Source of the DNA: Legionella cherrii
GTDB taxonomy: Bacteria; Pseudomonadota; Gammaproteobacteria; Legionellales; Legionellaceae
DNA length: 64,000 nucleotides
Direction: 5' to 3'
Assembly (NCBI RefSeq): GCF_900635815.1
Contig: NZ_LR134173.1
Coordinates: forward strand, 843,501 to 907,500
Within the stretch, counting starts at the first letter, position 1. Every line of letters begins with the position of its first letter. Positions 27,475 through 36,876 of this stretch are shown piece after piece. A program made the position numbers and the translations under genes. Below the pieces are notes generated by a model, which searched no databases, was not told the DNA's origin, and was given only the letters and a program-made list of their open reading frames with translations.

Positions 27475-28227
27475 TCAATATTTATAGGCAATGTGCAAGG
27501 CAACTATGCCACCGCTGAGATTGTCATAGTGGCAGTCTTCAAATCCTGCATGTTCAATCATTTCTTTAAGTTTGATTTGATTGGGGTGCATGCGTATCGA
27601 TTCAGCAAGGTATTGATAACTGGATTTGTCCTTCGCAATAAATTCTCCTATTTTAGGTAAAATATTAAACGAATACCAGTCATAAATCGGTTTTAGTCCG
27701 GGAAAGGTGGGCGTTGAAAACTCAAGAATCATCACTTTCCCGCCGGGTTTGCATACACGATACATCGAGCGCAGTGCTGCTTCTTTATCGGTGACGTTTC
27801 TCAAGCCAAAACCCATGGTAATACAATGAAAGCTATTATCAGCAAAAGGCAGGCATTGGGCATTACCTTGTACATAATCAATGTTTTTATATAAGCCTTC
27901 GTCTAATAAGCGATTTCTCCCCACATGAAGCATGGCCGAATTGATATCCGCAAGAACAACTCGACCCGAATCACCAACCTTTTTACATAATAATCGCGTT
28001 AAATCGCCACTGCCTCCCGCCAAGTCTAAGACAGACTGTCCGGGTTGTACTTGGCTTAAGGCTACAGTATAGCGCTTCCAAAGATGATGGATGCCTAAAG
28101 ACATTAAGTCATTCATCACATCATAGTTTTTGGCTACGGAATGGAAAACCTCAGCGACCTTCTGTTCTTTTTCATCCCAACCGACAGTCGAGTAACCAAA
28201 ATGAGTTTTTTTTTCTTGATCAGCCAT
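27475..28227 (-). CDS. ubiE: Ubiquinone/menaquinone C-methyltransferase UbiE
   Basis: UbiE methylates the benzoquinol (or demethylmenaquinol) ring using S-adenosylmethionine. The 250 residues are standard. [45 protein letters not shown] is the characteristic N-terminus, [15 protein letters not shown] the S-adenosylmethionine motif, and [35 protein letters not shown] the ubiE/COQ5 signature region. It heads the minus-strand unit ubiE-ubiJ-ubiB-tatA-tatB, the E. coli order apart from the missing tatC. The 203-base gap to the divergent orphan at 28431 presumably carries both promoters. Confidence 0.97.
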   Translation of the reverse strand: MADQEKKTHFGYSTVGWDEKEQKVAEVFHSVAKNYDVMNDLMSLGIHHLWKRYTVALSQVQPGQSVLDLAGGSGDLTRLLCKKVGDSGRVVLADINSAMLHVGRNRLLDEGLYKNIDYVQGNAQCLPFADNSFHCITMGFGLRNVTDKEAALRSMYRVCKPGGKVMILEFSTPTFPGLKPIYDWYSFNILPKIGEFIAKDKSSYQYLAESIRMHPNQIKLKEMIEHAGFEDCHYDNLSGGIVALHIAYKY

Positions 28228-28430
28228 ACGGAGAACACAGATTTGTTATTTAATGCTCCATATTAACCGATTTTGCAGAGGATACCCAGTCTTATATGAT
28301 CCACGTCTTCATGAGGTAATGTGTATGAGCACGGGAGTTTTTTTATTCAATTGTTTTATTTTTAACATAATCTAGATACTATTTCGCCAAATTTCATTTT
28401 TAAATCAAAAACAAGGGGCAGGTAAAATTT

Positions 28431-29726
28431 ATGAAAGCAATTATTGAGCTTACTTCCATGAATGACAAAGAGGGTACTTCAACCATTAGTGCTGTTAAAA
28501 GGCGAGTCAATCAGCTTTTGGATTTAAATGACGGTGGTTTTAAGTTAGGCGAATCAACCAGTCGCGATAGCGCGGATGGGGCATTAACTGATTTAAGAAC
28601 CCTACCTTTACCTACCTTAGATCCTAAGACATCAGAAATAAGAAGACGTTTAACCTTGTTACAAATCAAATACAATTTAATTCACTTTGAAGAAAAAGTT
28701 AACGAGGGGAGCCAATCTACATTTATTATTACCAAAGTTGCTTATCCTGAATTTCTTAATGTGACTCAAGGTAATTTTCAATTCCCTAAAGAAGATATGC
28801 GTTTTCCTGAAGTCAATGCATTCATCATCAGAAGTGGATTACATGACATCCGTTGTCACTACATTAAAGTGCAAAGGGGTAATCAAATGTTTTATCCCAT
28901 TCAGGATTTGCAAAAACTCGAAGAGCCCGCTCATCAGGAGGGTAATAATGAGGTAGTGAATTATACGAGAAATAATCCTGGTGATCATTTTTCTATCATG
29001 GACTACGTCGCTTCTCAAGATCAAAAAGATTTTAATGAAATTAAGAGTCTGCTCAATAAATTTTGTGACTTGGAGACGAATGATGGATTTTCGCTTTATT
29101 TTCAGTCCAGTAGCTCTGAATATCCAATCGACCTTAGAATTTTTCTCGATAAAGAAGATACAAAAGGAAAGAATGCTCAATTAAGACTCTCAGGGTTTGT
29201 CCAATTCGGAGGCCAATTAATTTATGAAGTAAAGTCCACTGATGATTCCAATCAAATAGCAATTATTATAAAAGCAGTTAATAAAGCGCATTTAGAAAAA
29301 TATTTTACTAATAAAGAACAAGTACATTTAGAGGGAGAGCAATTAGAAAAAGCCCTTACTTTAATTAAAGAGCATTTTCCAAATGATAAACACATCCAGG
29401 ATTTGGTTGTTGTTAGCGGGGAAGGCAGTTATACAAGACCTTTTCCACATATCCGCAGCAAAAAGTTTTGGTCTTTAAGCCAGATTGATCCCAAAATAAC
29501 GGAGGTGCTGTCGGTCCTTGAAAAGTCTGATTGCGTTGATTTCGATCAGAGACCGGAAAATAGATTTACGGTGCAAAAACGCAATAATGCACAGTACATT
29601 AAACCAAACGCCTTTCCCGTTAACTTCCAAAATGATAATTTCCAATTTATTGTCGTACCTAAAAATCTAAATCTTTTGCAAGAAAAGCTTGATAGTTTGG
29701 TGCCTAATATATCATCTACGTTGTAA
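28431..29726 (+). CDS. Orphan soluble protein, unknown function
   Basis: I recognise no domain in this 431-residue product. It has no signal peptide and no membrane segment. The sequence is a mixed alpha/beta pattern with two similar-looking halves of beta strands around charged loops (for example FQFPKEDMRFPEVNAFIIRS and FSLYFQSSSSEYPIDLRIFLDKED). The C-terminus ends LQEKLDSLVPNISSTL. The AGGGGCAGGTAAAATTT ribosome-binding region supports the ATG at 28431. Base use is more AT-rich than in the neighbouring ubi genes. It is monocistronic. A Dot/Icm effector or a genus-specific cytosolic protein are both possible; the sequence does not decide. Confidence 0.5.
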   Translation: MKAIIELTSMNDKEGTSTISAVKRRVNQLLDLNDGGFKLGESTSRDSADGALTDLRTLPLPTLDPKTSEIRRRLTLLQIKYNLIHFEEKVNEGSQSTFIITKVAYPEFLNVTQGNFQFPKEDMRFPEVNAFIIRSGLHDIRCHYIKVQRGNQMFYPIQDLQKLEEPAHQEGNNEVVNYTRNNPGDHFSIMDYVASQDQKDFNEIKSLLNKFCDLETNDGFSLYFQSSSSEYPIDLRIFLDKEDTKGKNAQLRLSGFVQFGGQLIYEVKSTDDSNQIAIIIKAVNKAHLEKYFTNKEQVHLEGEQLEKALTLIKEHFPNDKHIQDLVVVSGEGSYTRPFPHIRSKKFWSLSQIDPKITEVLSVLEKSDCVDFDQRPENRFTVQKRNNAQYIKPNAFPVNFQNDNFQFIVVPKNLNLLQEKLDSLVPNISSTL

Positions 29727-29888
29727 AACCAACTAGAATTCATTGGCTCTCCTCAGTTGTTCGCTGTCATATCACTTTGGGGAGCTGCATGTGAGGGAAA
29801 AGAAAATAATATCAATAAATAATACATTATTATTGTAAAACGATAAATATTTATTATAATTAAATAGTCTTGTTAATGGGTATTTATC

Positions 29889-30431
29889 ATGAAAAAAATA
29901 AAAAACACCAGTCATATTTTGTATCTGCTATTTCGTAATCTTTGTTGGTTTATCCCACTCACGACCAGCTGCTTAATCTTATTTAAATTCGATTGGATGT
30001 GTCATATTGGGGCCTGGTCTTCCTTAATTTCTGCAGAAAAAATCTATGATCCTTCGCATTTTTCTTGGTTGCATCGGAGTGTCTTGTTGGCGATTGAGTG
30101 GATGCCGCTGACAATTACGGTCTTAATCTGCCATAAGCTGGCTAAATTGTTCAGGCTTTTTGAAAAAGGCTATTTGTTTGAAGAGGAAAATATCAAATTA
30201 ATTAAACAGGTAAGTATTTATATGATTTTAGGTGAATTGGTGCAGTTATTTTATCAACCCTTAATGACAGCAGCACTCACCTTTAATAACCCTAAAGGAG
30301 AACGTATCGCCAGTATTACCTTAAATTCAGCAAATTTGTCCACCTTAATTACCGCATTTATTATTTTGGTAGCTTCCTGGATTATTCAAGAAGCACATCA
30401 GCTAAAATCTGAAACCCAATTAACAATTTAA
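29889..30431 (+). CDS. DUF2975-family membrane protein
   Basis: The 180-residue protein has four hydrophobic segments (about 13-35, 65-85, 107-130 and 145-170), consistent with the DUF2975 (YoaS-type) integral membrane family. The loop KLFRLFEKGYLFEEENIKLIKQVS between helices two and three is the family's most recognisable part. It is followed 5 bases later by a small HTH regulator, the usual partner of DUF2975 genes in many bacteria. The role of the pair is not established; a membrane protein with its own repressor is the simplest reading. Confidence 0.75.
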   Translation: MKKIKNTSHILYLLFRNLCWFIPLTTSCLILFKFDWMCHIGAWSSLISAEKIYDPSHFSWLHRSVLLAIEWMPLTITVLICHKLAKLFRLFEKGYLFEEENIKLIKQVSIYMILGELVQLFYQPLMTAALTFNNPKGERIASITLNSANLSTLITAFIILVASWIIQEAHQLKSETQLTI

Positions 30432-30436
30432 GGAAT

Positions 30437-30709
30437 ATGCACGTGTCTATTATTGTTAATCTGGATGTGATGATGGCAAAACGCAAATGCAGGCTGAAGG
30501 AGTTGGCGGAGGCCATAGGAATTACTGAAGCGAATTTGTCTATTTTAAAAAACGGCAAAGCTAAAGCGATTCGCTTTGCGACATTGGAAGCAATTTGTGC
30601 TTATCTAAATTGTCAGCCTGGAGATATTCTTGAATATCATGTGGAACAACAAGCTGATTTAGCAGCGCCTAGTGAAGAGTCTCTTCTCCCGTTTGCGGGA
30701 GAGCGCTAG
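30437..30709 (+). CDS. HTH transcriptional regulator (Cro/CI, YozG-like)
   Basis: This small Xre-type DNA-binding protein has the helix-turn-helix at about 20-45 (RLKELAEAIGITEANLSILKNGKAKAIRFATLEAICAYL) followed by NCQPGDILEY, which closely fits the YozG group that accompanies DUF2975 genes. An AGGA precedes the ATG; a GTG at 30443 is an alternative. The last 12 residues (EESLLPFAGER) are encoded by the start of a family A repeat, so the C-terminus was apparently remodelled when the repeat arrived; the family normally ends near EYV. It is probably an autoregulator of the pair. Confidence 0.82.
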   Translation: MHVSIIVNLDVMMAKRKCRLKELAEAIGITEANLSILKNGKAKAIRFATLEAICAYLNCQPGDILEYHVEQQADLAAPSEESLLPFAGER

Positions 30710-30850
30710 GGTGGGGGCCATTTGTTACAATCAAACCTCATCCGCCCCACCTTTGCCCCTTCTTTCATCGCGTTCGTCATTCCGAGGGAACTCCACGCTG
30801 GAGCACAATATTACAGTGGGAGCTCCCTCGTCCAACCCGGGATAACGGGA
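30682..30850. repeat. Adjacent family A and family B interspersed repeats
   Basis: Family A at 30682-30762 (TCTTCTCCCGTTTGCGGGAGAG, CCTCATCCGCCCC) is followed by a family B palindrome at 30776-30850 (GTCATTCCGAGGGA...AACCCGGGATAACGG). The first part overlaps the 3' end of the HTH gene. The two repeats separate it from the convergent DUF1841 gene. Confidence 0.6.
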
Positions 30851-30865
30851 GCAGGAGGAACTAAT

Positions 30866-31291
30866 TCAAAGGTCAGCTAAAGCCTGTAAGTAATGTGTTT
30901 CATCAGGAGGGAGTTTATTTTTCTGTGAAAGCCATAAGCATTCGGCTAATTGTTCCATCATTAAATGCTCAACTACCAAAGAGTCATTATATTTTTTGAC
31001 TAAATTCTTATAGATAAGATGAATACCGCTTGGGCGATCCGTAGCTATTTGCTCCCTAATTGCCAGATGAAGTCCCATGTGCAGAAATGGATTGGGCTCT
31101 CCTGATTCAGGGAAATAAGTGTGTTGTTGAAATTTATCTTGATTCTCTAACATCTTGTGATATTCAGGATGGGCTAATATCACTTGGACAATCTCATTTT
31201 CTAAAGGGGACAACAATTTTTTATGCTGGTATTTTTCCCAACTGGAAAAAAATAGTTGCCTTGTCTCTTGGATAGTATCGCCGTAAAACAT
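30866..31291 (-). CDS. DUF1841 family protein
   Basis: The 141-residue soluble protein fits the DUF1841 family of Gammaproteobacteria: MFYGDTIQETRQLFFSSWEKYQHKKLLSPLENEIVQVILAHPEYH at the start, then NPFLHMGLHLAIREQIATDRPSGI and HLMMEQLAECLWLSQKNKLPPDE at the end, with conserved histidines in LHMGLHLA and the C-terminal HLMMEQ-x-x-E segment. The biochemical function of the family is unknown. It is monocistronic and convergent with the HTH gene. Confidence 0.85.
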   Translation of the reverse strand: MFYGDTIQETRQLFFSSWEKYQHKKLLSPLENEIVQVILAHPEYHKMLENQDKFQQHTYFPESGEPNPFLHMGLHLAIREQIATDRPSGIHLIYKNLVKKYNDSLVVEHLMMEQLAECLWLSQKNKLPPDETHYLQALADL

Positions 31292-31617
31292 GTATTGCTC
31301 ATATTTTATGAAAGCTTGAGTTTAACGGAAGTGAGTTAGAACAACAATAGAACTCTTTGCAAACGTTACTCAAGAGTTAATTGCTTGGCGGATGCGCCCT
31401 CGAATGCGCCTACACCACCAGACCAGAATCCTCACCCAAAGAGGTGTATGACCAAAAAACTGTTGATTGGAGTACCTATTTGGTGACCTGTGCATTGACT
31501 GGTGCTTCAAGCGCTATGTTGACATGAATTAATGGTTATGAGATATTCACGCTGCGAGGTTGGACTTGCTATGTGTCATTCCACTGGGTCAATTGGCGAC
31601 ACACTGATTGGCCCTTT
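31292..31617. other. 326-base intergenic stretch without a recognisable gene
   Basis: It lies between the start of the DUF1841 gene and the end of the LysE-type gene, both on the minus strand. I see only a partial hairpin near 31388-31412 (GGCGGATGCGCC...GAATGCGCC) that looks like a decayed repeat. A forward open frame entering the LysE gene (31532-31837) has no homology signal and is a shadow. Confidence 0.5.
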
Positions 31618-32259
31618 CTACGAAATCGATTTTCCAATCATCTCTGAAATTAAGCCTAAACAATCGGTTCCGATCTTAATCCCTATCAAGGCCATTAATA
31701 AACCACTAAGTAACTCAATTCCTTTCCACACATTGGCTTTAGTTAAGACGTCGGAAAAATATCGCGCAGTAAATGTTAATGAGCTGAACCAAAGAAAGCT
31801 TGAGGTGAGGACGCCTAATAAAAAAATATGTTCTTGATTGGGATACCCGCTGCTGCCGCCACCGATGATGACCAGAGAATCAATAATGGCATGAGGGTTT
31901 AGTATGCTAAATCCTAAAGCCAGGAGAATAATTTGGGTCTTGGTACGTGGTTGATACGTAGTTTCTGTATTTTTTGCTGATTTTGAAAATGCATTCGCTA
32001 ATGCTTTTGCGGAATAAAAAAGGAGAAATAATGTACCTAACAGCATCATCCAAATTTGTAGAACAGGACGAACGAGTAACAATTCATGTAAGCCTGCAAT
32101 ACTAGAACAAATTAAAATGAGATCACAGATAAAACAGATAACAGCCGAAAGCACCGCATGATTCTTTTGTGCGCCTTGTTTAATCAAAAAGACGTTTTGC
32201 GGACCGAGGGCAATAATTAAAGATAAACCTAAAAGCAAACCATCAAGATAAACAAACAT
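31618..32259 (-). CDS. LysE/ArgO-family amino acid exporter
   Basis: The protein of about 213 residues has six predicted membrane segments. The chosen ATG at 32259 (MFVYLDGLLLGLSLIIALGPQNVFLIKQG) gives the family's conserved start with GPQN-x-F-x-x-x-QG. The longer upstream frame to 32448 is not conserved in character. Other family features are FICDLILICSSIAGL (D in the second helix), the central charged loop, and LALGFSILNPHAIIDSLVIIGG, with the NPH motif of LysE proteins. Basic amino acids are the typical substrates. It is divergent from the cytochrome gene, with about 130 bases between. Confidence 0.88.
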   Translation of the reverse strand: MFVYLDGLLLGLSLIIALGPQNVFLIKQGAQKNHAVLSAVICFICDLILICSSIAGLHELLLVRPVLQIWMMLLGTLFLLFYSAKALANAFSKSAKNTETTYQPRTKTQIILLALGFSILNPHAIIDSLVIIGGGSSGYPNQEHIFLLGVLTSSFLWFSSLTFTARYFSDVLTKANVWKGIELLSGLLMALIGIKIGTDCLGLISEMIGKSIS

Positions 32260-32389
32260 AATCACAATAGAAAAATAATCAAAGATAGCAATTATAACAT
32301 TGCAACTTATGCGTTGTGGAGTATAAAATGCGTCGATTACTCTGTCTCCGTAAGAGAAGCGTACAAAATAAGAACAAATAGGAGGGGGC

Positions 32390-33937
32390 GTGGGCTCTTT
32401 GTTACTAAGAAAGCTAATTGTCACTGCAACTTTGGCCGTACTTGGCATGGCAGGTCAATTATTACATGCAGAAAATGCTGCACCGGCTCAACAGAAATTA
32501 CAAATTCATGATGGATATTATCCTGTTTATCCACCTACGGCTCCAGCTACTGGCGAGCAACAAAGTTTAATTGAGCGCGGGGAGTATTTATCAAAGATAG
32601 GCGATTGTATTTCCTGTCATACCAATGTAAAAGCAGGGACACCTGCCTATGCCGGTGGATTGCCTATAGAAACTCCATTCGGGACTTTTTATAGCCCTAA
32701 TATCACTCCGGATAAAGAAACTGGGATTGGTAACTGGACAGAGAAAGACTTTATTCGCGCCCTTAAAGAAGGTCGGGATCCTAAAGGGAGAAACTATTTT
32801 CCTGTATTCCCTTATATTTATTTTTCTAAAATAACGGATGATGATGCGCGTGCTCTATATGCCTATTTTATGAGCTTGCCTCCAGTTAATTTACCAAATA
32901 AATCATTACCTTTCCCATTTAATGTCCCGGGATCTCGGTTTACTCTGTGGGGATGGAACTTATTATTCTTCTTCCCTGAAGGTCATGGATTTCAATATGA
33001 AAAAGGCCGCTCTCCTGAATGGAATCGAGGAAAATATATTGTAGATGGTCTAGGACATTGCAGTATGTGCCATACCCCTTTAAATCCATTTGGCGCACCG
33101 AAGAACAGATATTATTTGACCGGTGGATTTATCAATGGCTATTGGGCACCAAATATCACCAAGTATGGATTAGAGACTGCAACTCATGAGCAAGTTACCG
33201 ATGTCTTCAAATACAATAAGTTGATAAATAATGCTGGTCCTGTAGCTGGGCCTATGGCAGAAGTAAATCATAATAGTTTGATGTACTTAACTGATGCAGA
33301 TAGGATGGCTATTGCTACCTATCTGAAAACAGTAGCCAGTGAAGAGCCTTTAGGTCTACCACCTTCTCATGAACCTCCTTCGCTCGATCGTGGAAAACAG
33401 GTTTACTTCACGGCATGTGTTATTTGTCACCAAGATGGCGTAATGGGTGCACCTTTAATTGGTAACGCAGCAGGTTGGTATGAGCGATTAAAAACAAGTG
33501 GCTTAACAGGCTTGTATCACCATGCGATTAATGGTTTTAACTCAATGCCGTACAAAGGGGCGTGTGTCACTTGTTCTGATAACGACATCATTTCAGCGGT
33601 TGACTACCTACTGAATGAGTCATTAACTCGTACGGAGTTAGAAAATCTAAAGTCAGGTGGTGCAGAAAAATATCCTGCAAGTGGAGAGGCCGTTTATAAC
33701 GAAAACTGTGCGGCTTGCCATAATGACGGAAAAAATGGTGCGCCTAAAATTGGTGATAAAGAGGCATGGAAATCCCTGATAGCAAAAAACATGGATGTAT
33801 TGATTGAGAATACTGTCAATGGGAAAGGCCATCCGAAAAAAGGCGGCTGTAAGCAATGCACTACCAATGAAGTAATTGAGGCAATTAAGTTTATGGTCAG
33901 TAAATCTAAATCCGAAGGAAACTACTCATTGTGGTAG
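32390..33937 (+). CDS. Exported c-type cytochrome with four haem sites
   Basis: The 515-residue protein starts at a GTG (32390) just after AGGAGG; a TTG at 32399 is an alternative. A signal peptide ends near GQLLHA-EN. CXXCH sites are at C73-H77, C224-H228, C343-H347 and C440-H444. The first half (YLSKIGDCISCHTN, AGGLPIETPFGTFYSPNITPDKETGIG) resembles the cytochrome c subunit of alcohol/gluconate dehydrogenases. The last two domains are repeats of a cytochrome c5-like unit, each with a second, haemless CXXC pair (C392/C395 and C487/C490). It precedes coxB by about 110 bases, so it is probably an electron donor to the oxidase, an inference from position. Confidence 0.88.
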   Translation: MGSLLLRKLIVTATLAVLGMAGQLLHAENAAPAQQKLQIHDGYYPVYPPTAPATGEQQSLIERGEYLSKIGDCISCHTNVKAGTPAYAGGLPIETPFGTFYSPNITPDKETGIGNWTEKDFIRALKEGRDPKGRNYFPVFPYIYFSKITDDDARALYAYFMSLPPVNLPNKSLPFPFNVPGSRFTLWGWNLLFFFPEGHGFQYEKGRSPEWNRGKYIVDGLGHCSMCHTPLNPFGAPKNRYYLTGGFINGYWAPNITKYGLETATHEQVTDVFKYNKLINNAGPVAGPMAEVNHNSLMYLTDADRMAIATYLKTVASEEPLGLPPSHEPPSLDRGKQVYFTACVICHQDGVMGAPLIGNAAGWYERLKTSGLTGLYHHAINGFNSMPYKGACVTCSDNDIISAVDYLLNESLTRTELENLKSGGAEKYPASGEAVYNENCAACHNDGKNGAPKIGDKEAWKSLIAKNMDVLIENTVNGKGHPKKGGCKQCTTNEVIEAIKFMVSKSKSEGNYSLW

Positions 33938-34045
33938 TGTAGTACTGATTGCACTATCCCCCACGAAAGTAGGGGATAAATTGAAAATATATAAAACTAA
34001 ATTGAAGCTAGGTCGCCTAGCTTATTGACAAGACGAGGAACGGGG

Positions 34046-35251
34046 ATGTTAAACAGGTTAAAGATCTGTAGATTATTAACAATGCTTGGTGCCTGGGTTG
34101 CAAGCCAACCCATATTCGCTGCTGCGGATTTCTGGCAGGTAAATATGCATGAAGGGGTAACGCCTGTCAGTAGGGACGTGTACTACTTACATATGGTCTG
34201 TATGGCAGTATGTGCCGTTATCGGGGTTGTGGTATTTGGCGTGATGATCTATTCCATGATTCACCATAGGAAATCTAAAGGTTATAAGGCCGCATCATTT
34301 CATGATAACCCCCGATTAGAAATTGTCTGGTCAATTATTCCTTTCTTAATTCTTGTCGGACTTGCGATCCCAGCTACTCGTGTTTTAATCCGTATGGACG
34401 ATACAAGACAATCAGAAATAATGGTAAAAATAGTGGGTTACCAATGGCGATGGCAGTATGAGTATCTTGATCAAGGAATAAGTTTTTTTAGCACCTTATC
34501 GACACCTTTTGCACAAATTCAAAATAAAGAAAAAAAGAATGATTGGTATTTATTAGAAGTAGACAAACCCATGGTTTTGCCAGTGAATAAAAAAATTCGC
34601 TTTTTAGTTACCTCAAATGATGTTGTCCATTCATGGTGGGTTCCTGAACTAGGTATTAAACGCGATGCGATACCTGGGTTCATGTACGAAGCTTGGGCGA
34701 CAATACAAAAACCAGGAACATACAGAGGGCAATGTGCTGAACTCTGCGGTGTCAACCATGGATTTATGCCTATCGTTGTTGAAGCGGTAAGCCAAGATGA
34801 TTTTGATAAATGGGTTGCTGCGCAAACAAAATCACAAGACCAATATAACAAAGAAGAAGCAACTGCAGCAGCACAAAAAACAATGACCCGAGATGAATTA
34901 CTCACTCTTGGAAAGCAAAAATATGAACAGTTTTGTTCTCCATGTCATAGACCTGATGGCAAGGGTATTCCACCCATGTATCCTGCACTTAAAGGGAGCT
35001 CTGTAGCAACAGGCAATCCTATTTCACGGCATATAGATACAATACTTAACGGTATTCCTGGTTCAGCGATGCAGCCTTATAAAGATCAACTAACCGATGA
35101 GGAAATTGCTGCTATTGTGACGTATGAACGTAATGCCTGGGAGAATAACACTAATGATGAAGTTCAAGCTGCAGAAGTTGCGGCACAACGTCAGAAAGCT
35201 AATCAACAACCAACCATGGTTAATAAAGTTCAAGCTGGAGGTTTGCAATGA
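34046..35251 (+). CDS. coxB: Cytochrome c oxidase subunit II with fused cytochrome c domain
   Basis: Subunit II of a caa3-type terminal oxidase accepts electrons from cytochrome c through CuA. The start is the ATG at 34046 after GAGGAACGGGG; an in-frame TTG at 34025 is less likely. A signal peptide (to IFAAAD) is followed by two membrane helices (about 45-70 and 85-110), then the CuA domain with HSWWVPELGIKRDAIPGF and the copper site CAELCGVNHGFM (Cys, Cys, His, Met). The C-terminal haem domain has CSPCHRPDGKG. The 401 residues are long because of this fusion. It overlaps coxA by 4 bases. Confidence 0.96.
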   Translation: MLNRLKICRLLTMLGAWVASQPIFAAADFWQVNMHEGVTPVSRDVYYLHMVCMAVCAVIGVVVFGVMIYSMIHHRKSKGYKAASFHDNPRLEIVWSIIPFLILVGLAIPATRVLIRMDDTRQSEIMVKIVGYQWRWQYEYLDQGISFFSTLSTPFAQIQNKEKKNDWYLLEVDKPMVLPVNKKIRFLVTSNDVVHSWWVPELGIKRDAIPGFMYEAWATIQKPGTYRGQCAELCGVNHGFMPIVVEAVSQDDFDKWVAAQTKSQDQYNKEEATAAAQKTMTRDELLTLGKQKYEQFCSPCHRPDGKGIPPMYPALKGSSVATGNPISRHIDTILNGIPGSAMQPYKDQLTDEEIAAIVTYERNAWENNTNDEVQAAEVAAQRQKANQQPTMVNKVQAGGLQ

Positions 35252-36867
35252 GCAGTTATACATTAGCACACGATGAAAAACATGACGATCATGGTCCTGA
35301 ACAAGGCAAGGGCGTCTTAGGATTTATAAAACGCTGGTTGTTTACTACAAACCACAAAGACATTGGTACACTTTACTTGTGGCTTGCAATGATCAGCTTC
35401 TTTTTAGCTGGCGGCATGGCATTGCTTATTCGCGCAGAATTATTTCAGCCAGGCCATCGCTTTGTTGACCCTAATTTCTTTAACCAAATGACAACGCTTC
35501 ATGGGTTAATCATGTTATTTGGCGTGGTCATGCCCGCATTTACTGGAATGGCGAACTGGCAAATTCCAATGATGATCGGGGCTCCAGATATGGCTTTGCC
35601 CCGTTTAAATAACTGGAGTTTCTGGATTTTACCTTTTGCGTTTACCTTATTGCTTTCCACAACTTTTCACGCTGGAGGCGGTCCTAACTTTGGGTGGACG
35701 ATGTATGCACCTCTATCTACCAAATACGCCCCACCAAGTACCGATTTCATGATTTTTTCAATCCATATGATGGGTATTTCATCGATTATGGGTTCGATAA
35801 ATATTATTGCGACCATACTCAATTTACGGGCACCAGGCATGACTTTGATGAAAATGCCGATGTTCGTATGGACTTGGTTAATTACCGCCTTTTTATTGAT
35901 TGCAATTATGCCTGTCTTGGCTGGCGCAGTAACGATGATGTTGGCTGACCGTCATTTTGGTACCAGCTTCTTTAATGCAGCAGGTGGTGGTGATCCCATA
36001 CTGTTCCAACACGTATTTTGGTTTTTTGGACATCCCGAAGTATATGTTCTTGTATTACCCGCTTTCGGGGTTATATCCGAAGTAATCCCTACCTTTAGCC
36101 GTAAGCCATTGTTCGGCTATTATTTTATGGTTTATGCGACCGTCAGTATTGCTATATTGTCATTTATTGTTTGGGCGCACCATATGTTTACATCCGGGAT
36201 ACCCCTGGGTGCTGAACTATTCTTCATGTACACCACGATGCTTATTGCGGTACCCACAGGGATTAAAGTATTTAACTGGGTCAGTACGATGTTCAGAGGC
36301 TCCATGACCTTCGAAACCCCTATGTTGTTTGCCTTAGCGTTCGTCTTTTTATTTACTATAGGCGGATTTACTGGCCTGATGTTGGCATTGGTACCTGCAG
36401 ACTTCCAGTATCAAGATAGTTATTTCGTGGTAGCACATTTCCATTATGTTCTGGTTCCCGGTGTAATTTTTGCCTTATTTTCTGCTACCTACTATTGGTT
36501 ACCCAAATGGACAGGCCATATGTATAACGAATGTATAGGTAAATGGCATTTCTGGTTATCTGTTATTTCAGTGAACGTGGCATTTTTCCCCATGCACTTC
36601 TTAGGACTGGCCGGTATGCCAAGAAGGATCCCCGATTATGCGTTACAGTTCACCAATTTTAATATGATCTCTTCAATTGGAGCATTTATCTTTGGTTTTA
36701 CCCAACTGCTCTTTTTATATAATGTGATTGCTACTGTGAGAAAGAAAGGTACTAAAAAAGACATTGCAGCAGGCAGAGCGTGGGAGGGTGCATATGGTTT
36801 AGAATGGACCTTGCCTTCTCCACCCCCGTATCACACATTTACAACTCCACCGAAGTTGGATTTATAG
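35248..36867 (+). CDS. coxA: Cytochrome c oxidase subunit I
   Basis: This is the catalytic haem-copper subunit, which reduces O2 to water and pumps protons. The 539 residues have about 12 membrane helices. Visible are the low-spin haem ligand region MTTLHGLIMLFGVVMPAF, the CuB/cross-link region VFWFFGHPEVYVLVLPAFG (H-P-E-V-Y, with E of the D-channel), IVWAHHMFTSGIP (two CuB histidines), and VVAHFHYVLVPGV (haem a and a3 ligands). This is an A-type oxidase. It starts in an ATGA overlap with coxB and is followed by ctaG 9 bases later. Confidence 0.98.
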   Translation: MSSYTLAHDEKHDDHGPEQGKGVLGFIKRWLFTTNHKDIGTLYLWLAMISFFLAGGMALLIRAELFQPGHRFVDPNFFNQMTTLHGLIMLFGVVMPAFTGMANWQIPMMIGAPDMALPRLNNWSFWILPFAFTLLLSTTFHAGGGPNFGWTMYAPLSTKYAPPSTDFMIFSIHMMGISSIMGSINIIATILNLRAPGMTLMKMPMFVWTWLITAFLLIAIMPVLAGAVTMMLADRHFGTSFFNAAGGGDPILFQHVFWFFGHPEVYVLVLPAFGVISEVIPTFSRKPLFGYYFMVYATVSIAILSFIVWAHHMFTSGIPLGAELFFMYTTMLIAVPTGIKVFNWVSTMFRGSMTFETPMLFALAFVFLFTIGGFTGLMLALVPADFQYQDSYFVVAHFHYVLVPGVIFALFSATYYWLPKWTGHMYNECIGKWHFWLSVISVNVAFFPMHFLGLAGMPRRIPDYALQFTNFNMISSIGAFIFGFTQLLFLYNVIATVRKKGTKKDIAAGRAWEGAYGLEWTLPSPPPYHTFTTPPKLDL

Positions 36868-36876
36868 GTTTGCTGT

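Noticed and set aside
29889..30709. Toxin-antitoxin system formed by the membrane protein and the HTH gene
   Set aside because: The pair fits the DUF2975/YozG-like arrangement, which is not known to act as a toxin-antitoxin system.
31532..31837. Forward open frame of 101 codons overlapping the LysE-type gene
   Set aside because: It lies mostly opposite a conserved exporter gene and has no recognisable protein character.
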